Origin: Tritrichomonas musculus
Taxonomy: Eukaryota > Parabasalia > Tritrichomonadida > Tritrichomonadidae
Assembly (NCBI GenBank): GCA_039105265.1
Contig: JAPFFF010000021.1
Span: 1,054,001 to 1,118,000, forward strand
Reading direction: 5' to 3'
Length of the DNA stretch: 64,000 bases
In this document: one piece after another, positions 41,701 to 52,366 of the stretch
How positions within the stretch are numbered: position 1 is the stretch's first letter
How the letters are laid out: the number at the start of each line of letters is the position of its first letter
Notes under the pieces: model-generated
What the model saw: only the letters and a program-made list of their open reading frames with translations
The model's database searches: none
What the model was told of the DNA's origin: nothing
Program-made: the position numbers and the translations under genes

Positions 41701-42419
41701 AATTCTATTATACTTCATTCATTCCATTCCAAGAAGGAGCTCACTTAGTTGGTAAAACCGGCTCAGCATTAAGTAATGATTTTGATATTATATTCAGGAC
41801 AGACAGAACTGTTAATATACACGATACAATAGCTCATGTGATGGATACAAATTTGGGCTCGTTTTATTGGGATGAAGCAACAGGTGTACTTTATAATTAC
41901 GATGGAACATATCCAGTTCAAGTTACTCTAGCTGAATTTGGTGAAGAAGATCAAATAGCATTGAAAAGTGATTATGATGAACTAAAGACAAAAATTGAAA
42001 ATTTAGAGAGAGAGAACACAAATTTAATAGCTAGGTTAGATGCGTTAGTGAATAAATTAACACTAATTAAGTACACATTTAGCGTACCAAATAGTACAAG
42101 TATTCGTTATCAATTCGAAAAACAACTTGATGCATATGAGGGAACACTCTATTTGAATTATAATGAAACCAAAGATAATGTTACCAGTGAAGAAGAAATC
42201 AAAATCAATATATCATTCAATGTTAATAATACTCCTAAGTATGAATATCAATGCGAACCAAATAAGATCTGGTTAAACAATATTGAATTTCCATTAAGTA
42301 GTAGCAATCTCATGATCAATGCAACAGCTAATTACATATTGATTAATACGACATTCTTTACATCAAATGGTATCTTAGCTGAAGATAACACTAAGAATGA
42401 AATACATTCATTACTGTGA
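38745..42419 (+). CDS. Second giant fibre-like protein (1224 aa)
   Basis: The N-terminal beta-rich part resembles the middle of the 1361-aa protein (NIFKVVLRKNIIYDTNG versus NIFKVILRKTIIKNAEG). The shared module NPFEYIIRQQFYE...TTLYTDYNITSSKI is near 467-525, then a coil, then a Gly-rich hydrophobic segment near 562-585. Residue 884 onward has YTKEEADNKYALKTDI, a motif well known from phage tail fibres. A coil (about 1073-1105) leads to a beta-rich terminal head. It is probably a trimeric attachment fibre. The gene stops 18 bp before the right terminal repeat. Confidence 0.7.
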   Translation: MTSEQVKDTTTRFIGDIQFKVGDATRKASELLTLSDLDGYVQTGHLFNEVEGIPEFNIKNNNIQYESSTRYHILKFVNIPEDFMNKVKEITAQTNIFKVVLRKNIIYDTNGNLVKEFFIYAKDGQVYSPMITKSANGCSINNSTNMGYINIAFDSGLDFNPYTLWMNGELSIMNEYITDSLQTLKTVKCSIIKADNALKLHKSDVLYLYKPTLISEVQMDDKKYWLLQWNIDDNYNIPTGLEFKFNEYCFGNKWFLTWNGTKWVGDNIQGNINGKMKNALNKENEYGEDGTYIRIKRSERNIMLIKKPDDYSIDNLLHYMIHGGKCKVDCFVKLKTGEVEPFSKYGLGYQTSNGGTKDGYDIEAIRCYETNGTGSELDIAKVEEFYLDITLDGEIKANRFSMRPTGKIFDPESDKKWYFIHGLLDSCEQVEYCYVSSTPNDSRNIKIYLFDEYVDPIDEVNWDPTTNPFEYIIRQQFYEVYPNPNAATTLYTDYNITSSKIITADNITTMRSDLNMVTNNVDVISYDVQEMNTTIESLKGRVSRTETVTQHLEEDVDNLRIVSWTALAFGVAGTVGSIGSIGMQLAPEGISFATGNGGGFLKRLFSRKSTKGLSDIVRNAINFMSGTVARSITKDITPIITWCEEEYKQLDELPYTDENDNPDTGTLTLSGAMDISNMFRESLKPAFKLLAEKVNELEAEFGYYPTLDEVVQKTDLVRDDIIDVVGKYVNGEVHLEAEDVITDGTIKARFLVQKVSEYNDVDYEENIVTINITDGTINYQGTTDFPSCTMNDKTFVILNPNKLRVGGISIKENTAKRRMEFTTNDLAYTCDIDALHKKIDTLHEQIEKNDTALATTLNEFPTVDEVNEALDELKNNMVNMDNLYTKEEADNKYALKTDILKNSELQLNPDEKPSDDVLQKIMTDDDKPLSAQASAILTSLVVGEYNTMILDTCDEKYRSKTDLKVGNKIILPITNGPYEPEDLTGEFYYTSFIPFQEGAHLVGKTGSALSNDFDIIFRTDRTVNIHDTIAHVMDTNLGSFYWDEATGVLYNYDGTYPVQVTLAEFGEEDQIALKSDYDELKTKIENLERENTNLIARLDALVNKLTLIKYTFSVPNSTSIRYQFEKQLDAYEGTLYLNYNETKDNVTSEEEIKINISFNVNNTPKYEYQCEPNKIWLNNIEFPLSSSNLMINATANYILINTTFFTSNGILAEDNTKNEIHSLL

Positions 42420-42437
42420 AATACAAAAAGTTGATAG

Positions 42438-42644
42438 ATATTTTTTCGGGTGTAGAATTCAAAAACTACTCCATACCTTGGAAATGACATTGGTGGAATA
42501 GTGAAAGTAGAGAGTGTGTACTTACGATAGGTTTTCAGAGGGTATTTGGCCGGGTAGCGAGGCCCAAGCGAAGGCGTACCTGAGCTTGGTGGCGAGCAGT
42601 GTAGGCGGTGGCGAAGTATGAGACACCGCCTATACTATACTACT
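42438..42644 (-). repeat. Right terminal inverted repeat of the Polinton (207 bp)
   Basis: Complement of 4771-4977 with two mismatches; same stems. Followed by the target duplication TCATA. Confidence 0.95.
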
Positions 42645-42649
42645 TCATA

Positions 42650-42871
42650 TTATTTAATGAACTTTTGTATAAGGAAGCATGGGATAATCTTCGAAACACA
42701 TAAAGATATTCGAGAATAATTAAAAATATTTTTGAAGCATGCGACAAACTAATACGTAGAAATCATAAAGCTATTGGTGCTAATAATATATTCCAGAGGA
42801 TATTTGATAAAAACAAAGAGAGACTTAGAAAAATAAAAATTATTTACCTTTTTTATTCTAAACGTACATAA
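42650..42871 (+). pseudogene. Remnant of a host coding sequence at the Polinton target site
   Basis: One frame reads LFNELLYKEAWDNLRNT, a stop, then IIKNIFEACDKLIRRNH, ANNIFQRIFDKNKERLRK and a stop at 42869-42871. Left of the Polinton a matching frame (MQFASKKQKFI) runs up to the insertion. It has the look of a transposase-type or other helical protein end, but the family is not certain. The in-frame stop and the insertion mark it as dead. Confidence 0.35.
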
Positions 42872-43313
42872 AATGTAACCACAAAGGAAAATTGAAAGAA
42901 AAAAAAATATAAAACTTTTTGTATTCATAGAAACTTTTCTTTTTTTCTGAGAAAAATTATTTTTATTCAAATTATTCAGAGTTTTTATTTCTTGACAAAC
43001 AAATCCCCGCAATTCTAAAAAAGGATAATTTGACAGGGTAATCAATAGAAATTGAAATATCTTCAAAAAACTTCATTTTTTGGTGTTACTGTATATTATT
43101 GTATTTTGAATATTGGATATTTTCCAATCTGCAACATTCTCTATGGTCTTAGATATTATTATAATGATCAAGTTTCTGTACTTAATACAAAAAGTTCAAA
43201 AAAAAAAAAATACCTCAATTAAACTAACGATTGGAATAATTGCAGAAAACTAACAATTTTAATTAAGAGATAAAACAATGATCATATCAAATGATTATAA
43301 TGGCATAAAAAGA
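42872..43313. other. Intergenic, no gene recognised
   Basis: AT-rich sequence with homopolymer runs. A minus-strand open frame here (42749-43066) overlaps the remnant and has no family features. Confidence 0.5.
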
Positions 43314-44225
43314 CTAATTTTGGTTTTCGTCAAGGTTTTGGCTGCCTTCATTTAGATTTGAATCTTGCTTTATAGTATCATCATCTTCATTTAAATTATC
43401 ACTTTTTTGGTTTTTTTGATTAGTATCGTTATTTTCTTCTTCTTGTTTGCAGGCATCATTAATATATGAATTAAGATTATCAACAAGACTTATTTTTTCT
43501 TGGTTTGCTTTTTTAGTGTCTTTTGCACTGCTATCATCATTAGCTTTGTTTCCTTGACTAAATTCCTCGGGAGCTGAATCTTGCCCATAAAGAACGAAAT
43601 TAGATAATGGATCACCGTTTTTAATTTGGCGTAAACCTTGAATAAATCTACTCAAGAGAATAATTGATTCTTCACTACTTTTTTTGAAAGCATTGCCTAT
43701 TCTTTCAAAACAAGATTTTGTTCTTCTCATTTGAAATCTCTGGTATCTTTTCTTATGTTCTATAAGTGAAAGAGTTTCGTCACGCAATTTTCTTGTTGCT
43801 TCTTTCTGCTCATTTTCAAGTTCTTTTATTGAATTTTCTAAAGAATCTCTTATCATATAATAATCAGGTCTTGATTCAGATAATTTAAAATTAGTTTTAG
43901 CCTCAGATACTCTCAGTTTTGCATCTTCATATTGTTTAATTAATAAGGCATGCTCAGCTTCTTTTCTTTGAATAACAACATTCCTTTCGAAAATGTCTCT
44001 TAGATCTTCAACAGCGCGAATGATTTCTTTACTAATAGACATATTGCGACCAGAAATGTCATCTAAAATTTGACATAATGGCGAGAAAAGAGAAGAGCCT
44101 TCCTCAACTTCGGTTGAAATTAAAGTCCAAATTGCTTGAGAAAATTTGGCTATTGATTGAGAATATTCTCCATATACTTGAGCATCATACTCTAATCGTT
44201 GTGATACATCTAAAGCTGATTTCAT
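43314..44225 (-). CDS. BAR-like coiled-coil protein
   Basis: 303 residues from the ATG at 44225. Residues about 1-200 are long helices with the spacing expected of a BAR or F-BAR-type dimer (FSQAIWTLISTEVEEGSS, IIRAVEDLRDIFERN, LIEHKKRYQRFQMRRT). The last 90 residues are acidic, Asn/Asp/Gln-rich and probably disordered. BAR proteins bind and curve membranes in endocytosis; the assignment rests on helix pattern and domain length, not on a diagnostic motif. Confidence 0.55.
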   Translation of the reverse strand: MKSALDVSQRLEYDAQVYGEYSQSIAKFSQAIWTLISTEVEEGSSLFSPLCQILDDISGRNMSISKEIIRAVEDLRDIFERNVVIQRKEAEHALLIKQYEDAKLRVSEAKTNFKLSESRPDYYMIRDSLENSIKELENEQKEATRKLRDETLSLIEHKKRYQRFQMRRTKSCFERIGNAFKKSSEESIILLSRFIQGLRQIKNGDPLSNFVLYGQDSAPEEFSQGNKANDDSSAKDTKKANQEKISLVDNLNSYINDACKQEEENNDTNQKNQKSDNLNEDDDTIKQDSNLNEGSQNLDENQN

Positions 44226-44703
44226 CTTTAGATATCGAAAGATATAATTTGGTAATTTTCTATTGAATTTTTATACAATATACGGACAAATATCTTATGA
44301 AATATCGTAGGATTCGCATATACAAATATCTTTTGAAGAGTATTTAAAAACGCATTATATTATTTATGAATAAAATAAATTTTGAAGATTAAAAACAATA
44401 TAATTTATAAAATTATTATAAGGTCAAAAAACATTTTTGTATAATTATAACAATATAAATTATAGAAATAATAAATAAGATTGTTTAATTAATACATCTA
44501 AACCTCAAAGAAATAGAAAATTTTCTATATTAAAATCATTAAAACGGCTCATTTATGACGTTGATATCTAATCAGTGGATTCCACTGAGTGGATTTCATA
44601 TCCTATTTGAATCAATATATATAAACAATTTATCTAAAATAAATAAATAAAAAATAAATTACTATTAATTAAAATATTTACAAACAAATAATAAAATTGC
44701 CAA
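44226..44703. other. Intergenic, no gene recognised
   Basis: Very AT-rich gap between two minus-strand genes. A short repeated GTGGATT lies within ATCAGTGGATTCCACTGAGTGGATT near 44575. Nothing further. Confidence 0.5.
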
Positions 44704-45918
44704 TTAGATACTAATTAATGAAGATTGCAAAGACATTGCATAATCTACATATTTTTGTTCAACTGCATGATACTTAAGAAAATGTGCTGCAAGAAAGTAG
44801 ATAACAATTTCAACTATGATAAATATTAATGAATTTGGAATTAGATTCAAAACCCAGGTCAAAAATTCATCGAATCCAATAATGACAGAAAAAGTAGCTA
44901 AACCTATTACATAGTATTCTATGTCATCTTTTTTGAAAGAAATTAGGAAAATCAGTGAGTATATGCAATAAAGAAAATGCGGAAGAGATATTGAGCGAAG
45001 CTTGATAGCTCCTGCTAAAGAAGGTAAAATATATGACAGAATAATTTCAAAAATGTAATAAAGCGGCCTTTTTTCTCTAATATGCTTGAAAGATTCAAAA
45101 AGTCTTGTAGAAAAGAATTCATTTTTTAATTCCTTAATAAACGCGTATCTATCTTTATATAAAAATTCACTTTCAGCCATTAGAACTAGAAATGCAAATG
45201 ATGTTGCAAATAATACTATTAAAAAATAATATATTTTTTTTTTGAAAACTAAAAAAGTTAATATGCTAAACGAAATAATAAAGCCCTGAAACGATGTCAA
45301 AATTGCACAACAACAGCATATTGATGATAAAAATATTTTCTTTTTTTTTAAAAATGCAAATGCTAAACATTCAAACGAAAAGCATAAAGCTCCTGGCAAT
45401 GCAATATTCCTTTGAATGATGAAAGCAAATGGATAAATTGAAAAAATATATGTGGTTTTTGCCGGATTATTGACAATATTGCATGTGCTCAGCATAATGT
45501 AAAATGACGCTGTTACAATTAGATTTTGAAACAATGATGCAATAGGAAGTGCGAACCAGGAATCAGATGCACATATTTTTATGAAAAAACGAAGATAAAA
45601 TGGATAAAATTGGTATTGTGTAAAGTAATAAGGAGTAAATATAATTTGTGGGAATTTTGTAGTCAAATCAGGTATGCTATATAATGATCTAGATAATATT
45701 ACTTCATCAGGAATATGATTAAAAGAATAATAATTATAAAATTGGGATTGAATTATAACAAAAAAAAAGAAAAAAGAAAACAAAAGAGAAGAATTAAACA
45801 AACACATTCTTAAATTACGCCACCACATAGCATTTCTATCTGTCAAAGCTTGAGGTAAATGATTTTCATTTTGAGTGATCATATAATATAAATTGAATAT
45901 CATTTCAATAAAAAACAT
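44704..45918 (-). CDS. Multipass membrane protein, possible GT-C mannosyltransferase
   Basis: 404 residues with about nine hydrophobic segments separated by short loops. A long first luminal-type loop (VILSRSLYSIPDLTTKFPQ, QYQFYPFYLRFFIKI) is followed by SIYPFAFIIQRNIALPGALC. The layout resembles GT-C glycosyltransferases such as PIG-V, which add mannose from dolichol-phosphate in the ER. No DxD or equivalent motif was found that would settle it, so the call is tentative. Trichomonads are thought to have a reduced GPI pathway, which weighs against PIG-V itself. Confidence 0.45.
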   Translation of the reverse strand: MFFIEMIFNLYYMITQNENHLPQALTDRNAMWWRNLRMCLFNSSLLFSFFFFFVIIQSQFYNYYSFNHIPDEVILSRSLYSIPDLTTKFPQIIFTPYYFTQYQFYPFYLRFFIKICASDSWFALPIASLFQNLIVTASFYIMLSTCNIVNNPAKTTYIFSIYPFAFIIQRNIALPGALCFSFECLAFAFLKKKKIFLSSICCCCAILTSFQGFIISFSILTFLVFKKKIYYFLIVLFATSFAFLVLMAESEFLYKDRYAFIKELKNEFFSTRLFESFKHIREKRPLYYIFEIILSYILPSLAGAIKLRSISLPHFLYCIYSLIFLISFKKDDIEYYVIGLATFSVIIGFDEFLTWVLNLIPNSLIFIIVEIVIYFLAAHFLKYHAVEQKYVDYAMSLQSSLISI

Positions 45919-46379
45919 ATTTATTTTGACTTTTATTGAATAAAAACCAATTTTTAATTTTTAAATAGAAGCATTAACACAAAATAAAATTAAAAACTGA
46001 AATTCATTTAATTTCTACTTATTAAATTGTGAATGCGAAATAGAATGAGCTGATCAATCAATAAATTATAATCATTTTATTGAAATAACAACAGTTTAAG
46101 TAATTAATTCATGTTTGTACCGATAAAGCAGTGCTTTACAAAAAACAAATTGATGTCTTCTTATTTATAATACTACTATTATAAGGTAATTATTAAAAAT
46201 TCTCTAATTTTTCCAACAAATATCATGAATTTACCCGTGATGATCAAAATGGAAATCAAAACTGTGATGTCATATTTTTTTTTTAATACTGAAAATCACT
46301 ATCCTACATTATAAAATATTATATATCCTAATTATTTTATAATTAAGAATTCAACAATTTTAATAATATTTGATAATAT
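45919..46379. other. Intergenic, no gene recognised
   Basis: AT-rich sequence between the membrane protein and a decayed ankyrin gene; no supportable element. Confidence 0.5.
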
Positions 46380-47880
46380 TCTTCTTTGGATATTAGGAGG
46401 AATTTCATTTTGTCCTTCGAAAATATGAAGATCATCTTGTCTTAAATTATCCAATTCAAATAAAATTTTCACACTATTTGGCACCGATCAAAAGAATCTC
46501 TCCAAGATCATCCCGAGAATTGGCATCTATCAATCCTTTATTAAGTATATCTTTCAGAATTCGTGAATATTTTTCTTAGGAAATAGGGTGAAGATTAATT
46601 TTCCATTTTTCTTTTGTTTTGTTATTTTGAAAGAATGATTTTACTTTTTTTGGAAATCAATTTTATTTGTTTCAATTAACTTGATTGACATGCTGTTTAA
46701 TTTTAATTTAATAACATACTCAAGTGGATAAGTTCCTTTTGCATCTAGCGAATTTTGATCAGCTCCATTTTTCAATAAAAAATCAACAATTTCATCAATA
46801 AAAAAATTTCTTTTATTTTTAATAACATAAGAGAAGAATTTTACTTTGCTTGGTTGAATTGCAATTTAGAGAAGTCAATGAAATGGTCATGCTTTTTGTC
46901 ATAATCATATATTTCAGAATTGATTTTCATTGCATTTTTTTTGAATTTGTTAAACTTTCATGAAAGCATTTAAGATGTCTTCTTGATTCATATGAGTTTT
47001 TTTGTTGCTCAAGATATTCGCCATGTTTTCCACATTGCTATACTTGGAAGCCCAGTTATGAAGATTAATCTTGCTGAAATCATGATCGATCATATTAACG
47101 AGTTTTCGATTTAGTTAATTTCTTCCTTTCCCAAAAGATAAACTAATTGCTGCATCAAGAAATGATTTATCTTGATCAAAAGAATGGTGGTAAGAGATCA
47201 GATCTATTTTCTCATAATCTTCTTTTTCATTGGTATTGATTATAGATGAAATTGAAATTGTTACCTTCTTTTTCAATTGAAAAAAAATCTATGATTTTTA
47301 CCTTCTTTGTTTTTGAGAATGCATATTTGATATCAGGTCATTTCAGTGCAAAAAATTTTTTAGAAATTGATCTTTTTAAACAAAATAAATGCAATATTAA
47401 GTCATCTTTCAACAGGATCATATTTTTCATCATTCATTAATAAATCTACAAATTTTTTATATTTATATCACACTCTGCAAAAGTTAACGCTGTATCATTC
47501 GAACTATTTTGAATACTTATCTCTGTTCTAGAAAAAGAACAAGAGTTTCAACGATTTTATTAAAGGAGCTTCAGTTTTGCCAAAACTGAATAGTCCAAAT
47601 AATTGGTTTGACCATTTATAACAAATTCATCCAAAATACTGTATGGAACAATGAACTTTGATACACTAAATTGACTGTTGGCAACTATCAATTGTAATGT
47701 ATTAACATCATCAATCCTTAATGCATTTATAATAACTTCATCTAGCTTTACGCTGCTTCTCATTTTTATAAAAACATCAATTTTATTTGGCATGCATTTT
47801 TCTTCAAATAAATCAGAAATTCATCATATTAAATTTTATAGTCATGCAATTTCAATTCATTTATTTTTGCTCATTGAGTT
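46380..47880 (-). pseudogene. Decayed ankyrin-repeat gene (DUF3447 type)
   Basis: On the minus strand, scattered open stretches give ankyrin-type text: IVDFLLKNGADQNS followed by DAKGTYPLEYVIK (about 46725-46830), and DILNKGLIDANSRDD (about 46490-46550). The N-terminal part at 47560-47793 (IKMRSSVKLDEVIINALR, DDVNTLQLIVANSQF) looks like the DUF3447 region found in large trichomonad ankyrin families. The frame changes and stops many times, so it is a dead family member. The normal protein is expected to be several hundred residues of ankyrin repeats for protein binding. Confidence 0.7.
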
Positions 47881-48051
47881 TTTAATATTGAAATCATAAT
47901 CAACATCTTGGCATACTCATATGAAAACTCATTAAGCAAAATCTAATGTAATTTTAATATTTAAAACCAAAAAACAAAAAGAAAACTCAATGAGCAAAAA
48001 ATTGAAAACAAAAACAAAATCTATTTTATGGATTAATAATAAAATATTATC

Positions 48052-48669
48052 TCATTGTGATTCTTCCCCAATGAAATCCAAAATTTCAATTGTTTGACTA
48101 TTAGGCTGTTCTGAATTGTTATCCAGACCGTCAGCAATATCAATATCTGTATCATTGTTATCGTCTAAAAAATGAGATTTTTCTTGAGCTTGATCTTCGG
48201 GCTGATAATTTTCATTATCATTATTTTCATTTTCATCATCAATAAAATTGGAAAGAATTCGATTAGCTACACCAGTTCCGAAACCTTTCTTCTCAAAAAC
48301 ATAAGTTTTGACAATTTTCTTTACTGCAGGAAGTTGATTTAATTTTGAGCACATATCTCCAAAGTCAGCTGGAAACAAATGAAAAACCCATTGTTGATAA
48401 ATACGCATTAATATTGCTAAACTCTCTTTATCACCTTTTGTCACGCTTTGATCGAGTTTATCAACTCTTTTATATAAAGATGCAAGACCTTTTTGTTTGT
48501 CATTTAGCATTTCGGGAACAAATTTCGGGGCCATTTTTCTAGCTTTTTTAACTTTCTCAACCTCTTCTGTTTGAGGCTTATCTTCAGATCCATTTTCCTT
48601 TGCTTCACCTTCTTCATCTTTTTGACTTTCTTTTTCTTTTCCTTTGGTGTTTTGTGTTTGTTTCTTCAT
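48052..48669 (-). CDS. TIPIN/Swi3-like replication fork protection protein
   Basis: 205 residues. A charged N-terminus (about 1-45) leads to a domain with LNDKQKGLASLYKRVDKL, LAILMRIYQQWVFHLFPADF and VKKIVKTYVFEK (about 53-122), which follows the Swi3/TIPIN signature of a leucine-rich start, YQLW.h.LFP and a closing K/R-rich helix. The C-terminus is acidic and disordered. TIPIN pairs with Timeless/Tof1 to stabilise replication forks in the nucleus. The length is near the short end of the family. It starts at the ATG at 48669 after an A/T-rich leader. Confidence 0.75.
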   Translation of the reverse strand: MKKQTQNTKGKEKESQKDEEGEAKENGSEDKPQTEEVEKVKKARKMAPKFVPEMLNDKQKGLASLYKRVDKLDQSVTKGDKESLAILMRIYQQWVFHLFPADFGDMCSKLNQLPAVKKIVKTYVFEKKGFGTGVANRILSNFIDDENENNDNENYQPEDQAQEKSHFLDDNNDTDIDIADGLDNNSEQPNSQTIEILDFIGEESQ

Positions 48670-48946
48670 TTCTATTTAATAAACGTACTTTTTTCAAATT
48701 GAAATCACAAAAACATTATGGAAAGAAAGAAAAAAAATATGCTATTATAATATAAAAAACGATTAAATTCATTTTTAACTAGGCGTATATGTAAAAAAAA
48801 AAAAGGGTTTACATAAAAGATAAAAAATTAGCAATTAATTGCTAAATATAAATGATATTAAAATATAGATAATCTATAATAAAAATAATTTATCCGTTCA
48901 GATCTTTAAAAACAGAGAAAAAACATGACACATTATTGACTGTCAG

Positions 48947-49411
48947 TCAATATGTGAAATATGCATCGATCTGGTCTTTTGTTCCAGATATTTTATGATA
49001 TGAAAAATTGCATGGTTCTTCTCCTTTTGGTATTGAATGATTGAGTTTCTGTAAAGCTATTGGTATATCACCAGCACATTGATGTATTGTATTTAGAATA
49101 AAAGGAATAGAAAAACGGCGCTTAAAGAATAAGAAAATATCAACAACAGTTTGGTAGCATATATCTTGATCCTGAGTAATGGAAACAAGATCAGGAGAAG
49201 ATCCTTGTTTGAGCGTATTTTCATCTGTTTCTGAGAAATTGGAAGTTTGAGTATTCTCATCTGTCATCTCTATTGTTTTTTTAGTGAGTTCATATAGTTG
49301 CTGTATAAAATGAGTAGGTATATTGTTTTCAAAAGATGATGAATCGGTATTTGAATTTTTTTCTGAAGGTTCATTTTCTGGAGTTGCTCCATCTTTGCTT
49401 TGATTATTCAT
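48947..49411 (-). CDS. Small hypothetical host protein
   Basis: 154 residues from the ATG at 49411; the frame extends upstream only through a non-ATG region. A polar Ser/Asn/Glu-rich N-terminus (about 1-85) is followed by a small helical domain (DICYQTVVDIFLFFKRR, IPFILNTIHQCAGDIPIAL) with a UBA-like rhythm ending in QKL. That resembles small helical domains of Rap1 C-terminal or UBA type but is not diagnostic. Confidence 0.5.
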   Translation of the reverse strand: MNNQSKDGATPENEPSEKNSNTDSSSFENNIPTHFIQQLYELTKKTIEMTDENTQTSNFSETDENTLKQGSSPDLVSITQDQDICYQTVVDIFLFFKRRFSIPFILNTIHQCAGDIPIALQKLNHSIPKGEEPCNFSYHKISGTKDQIDAYFTY

Positions 49412-51003
49412 ATTGGCGGGGAAAGGAAAGGATAATTTTTTAATATAAAAAATATTGAAAAAAATCAAAGAGAATAAATTGTTTATTACCTACTAAAATA
49501 AATTAATCTATATAACAAAATAAAATATAATTAAAACATTAATTTAATAATTAAAAATGTAAATTAGAAATTATATATAATAAGTTGGAAGCAAATATTT
49601 ATATTTGTAATTTGAGAATTTAATTGAAATTAAATTCAATTTGGTGATTATGAAAAACTTGATTGCCTTCAGATGAAAAACAACTTTTTAATAACTTAAT
49701 ACTCTACTATTTTTCACTTAAATCTTATATATATATTTTTAAAATATAATACAATAAATAATAATTATTACATCCTAAATATCTTTGAAAATAGAGGTCA
49801 ACCGTTCAACCGTTGTCATAAAATTGAGAGAAATAAAAAATCTAAAGATCAATGCAAAATAAATTATTAAATAAATATAGCAGTATTTATGAATAATAAA
49901 AAATTGCATTAAAAAAAATTTCCTTTATTTTGCCAGGAGTTAGAAGAGATCAAAGTTTTGATGACATGTGATATAAATTACATTTTTTCTTATTAAAAAT
50001 CATTATAAAAGGCCATTAATTGGTATAATTTTGGATTTATACTCCTTATGATCGACCAAATATTCAATTTTATTCTATAAAACCCTCAAAAAATTATTAA
50101 AAAACATTAAATGAAAGATATTTTCAAAGATTTATTATTTCTCCTCATGAAAAACAAAAATTGAAGAAATATAACCATAAACATCTATTAAAAAATGGTT
50201 AAACAATCAAAAGTAAGCAAACATTTATTACTTTTTTTTTTTGAAATATATATATATATCAATAATTTTATGAAATAACACTACGTTTAACTGTTAAAAT
50301 TTCATTTATTGTAATATATAAATAAATACAGTGCGAAATTATAGGAATGATTTCAAAACCTACCTTTAAGAGAAACAATTTAATTATAACCATATTTTAT
50401 TAAAAATATTGTAACCATATCTTTGTTAAAAATTACGATTATTTATTATTCAAATTTTAATGAAATTGAATAATATATCGTCATATTTTTTAAATAGTAT
50501 CAAAGATCTGCCTGCATGGTTTAAGCTAAATAAATCAGTTTTCGATGTATTTACTCATTAGTCCAAAAGATTTAAAATATATATCGCTATTAGGATCAGC
50601 CACTTTCTTAATTTGTATTAGATTTTATTAATACTCGCCCACAAGTCTTTAAAATTACATAGATTTCTTAATTTTCTATCCATATAGTCATATTTGGTAA
50701 GAGCCTTGCACAATCATATTGTAATGATACGTTTTTATAATTACTTATTCAATAAGGTGATACATTAATATCGTTTAATATAATTAAGCAAATATAATTA
50801 TTTATATAGTGTGTCTAGTTCTAAAAATATTACTAAAATTTCGTAATTCTCTTTCTTTATACCATTTTTTTCAATACTTTTTTACTTATTTTTCAATAAA
50901 CGATTTTCTGAAAAAGTTTTGAACGATCATCTTACTCTCAATTTTTATTAATAAAAAGATTTTAAAAACATTAATAATTTTTAATAATTTGTTTTTTATT
51001 TAT
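49412..51003. other. Gene-free AT-rich gap with one copy of a direct repeat
   Basis: No gene seen. 49551-49670 (ATATATAATAAGTTGGAAGC, TTATGAAAAACTTGATTGCC) is repeated in the same orientation at 59826-59945, so the two copies bracket the hAT region. Confidence 0.55.
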
Positions 51004-52366
51004 TTATTTGGATGATTGATGTAGTTGCATTCTTGCTTTGACAACAGGTGTCGAAATATTAGTCATTTTATCTCCTTGAATGCATTTTTGAATGGAAAGA
51101 TATCGCTCTACAATCGATTCTGATGTAAATGAGCAGGAATATCTCAAAGCAAGCTCAGCAAACATTTCCCAACTCTCATTAAAACAAAATGCTTTCTTCC
51201 AGAATTCGTATGGAGGATCAACTGAATAATCAATAATTTGTAGTTTACGAGGATCTTCAAACAGGTAAGTGTCATATTTATCTTCTATATAATCTTTCTG
51301 TATATCAATTAGTGAGCCTGCTTGAATAAGTTGCGTTTTTGTAATTTGATATATATTGTGATAAACTTCTTGTTGTTTTCTAGTTTCCAATGGCGTTTCA
51401 TTTAGCTCGATGATTATATTTGTTAAATCTTCTTCATCTTCTTCAATTTTGAAAATGTCATTTGCAAATTCTTGTTCGAGATCTTCTTCTTCTTCTTCTT
51501 CAAATGATTCAGATATTGCGTCTAAAGGTATTTCACCTGTATACATTGGCGTTTTGAGATGCTCAAATTTGATTCTTTCTTGACTCAATGTTTCGATTGG
51601 TGTAGTTAAGCATAATGCATATGGATTTTGTGTTCTTATTGAGATTTATTTTTTTCTTAACTCTGCTCGACCTGTGCTTGAAAGGCCATAAGCAGTTACT
51701 GTTTCATTATAAGCATTTTTCATCAATCTCAATCTCATTGATGAATCAACTATGTTAATCATTTCCTTCCATTCTAATTTTGTAATGCATGAATAAAGGC
51801 TGTTTAATTCTGAGAAAAATTCTTTAGTTAATGGAACAATGTTAAAGAGATTGAAATCTTCTTTCTCTACGATAAGCGAAAATGATTTTAATATAGGGGG
51901 TGGAAAAAGTCCATAGGCGGACCTTTTTTTAAACACACAAAAAGACTTTTTGAAAAGTTTTCATATTTATAATTATATATTCTTCTAACCTTTTATTATA
52001 TGTGAATAACAATGTATTTCAAACTTTTAATACATAATTATAAACGTATGTTGGAAAAGTATTCAAATTTTTGGTTGAAAATCATTACTCTTGGAAAACG
52101 CGCCAGCTTTTTGAGAAGACTTATACAATTTTTTTTTGAAAAAACTTATATAAAAATTTGAATGAGAAAAGCAGATAACACTTTTTGAAATATAAGAATA
52201 ACCGATTAAACTTTTTAAATAGTAAGATTTGTAAAATATACAAAAACAAAAAAAACCGCCTTTTATTTTATTTTTCTCGCCTATTGCCAAGTATAGCACT
52301 TGGTTTGTTAGCTGATTCAAGACAGCATTCTATTGAGCTAATTTGGCTGTAATAGAAATGAGGCAG

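Larger units (their letters stand above)
4771..42644. mobile_element. Polinton/Maverick element with a second element inserted in it
   Basis: It spans 37,874 bp, of which 13,149 bp plus a 5-bp duplication is an inner element, leaving about 24.7 kb, a normal Maverick size. Both ends read AGTAGTATAGTATAGGCGGTG inward. The flanks share TCATA (or TTCATA, ambiguous by one base), at about 4765-4770 and 42644-42649. It carries the hallmark set: retroviral-type integrase, A32-type packaging ATPase, double-jelly-roll-type capsid protein and protein-primed DNA polymerase B. The terminal repeats differ at only two positions in 207, so insertion is recent. About three gene-level breaks are visible besides the inner insertion; most other genes look whole. 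I did not recognise the adenovirus-type protease many relatives have. Confidence 0.93.

Noticed and set aside
42749-43066. 105-aa minus-strand open frame
   Set aside because: Overlaps a better-supported coding remnant on the other strand and has no recognisable domain.
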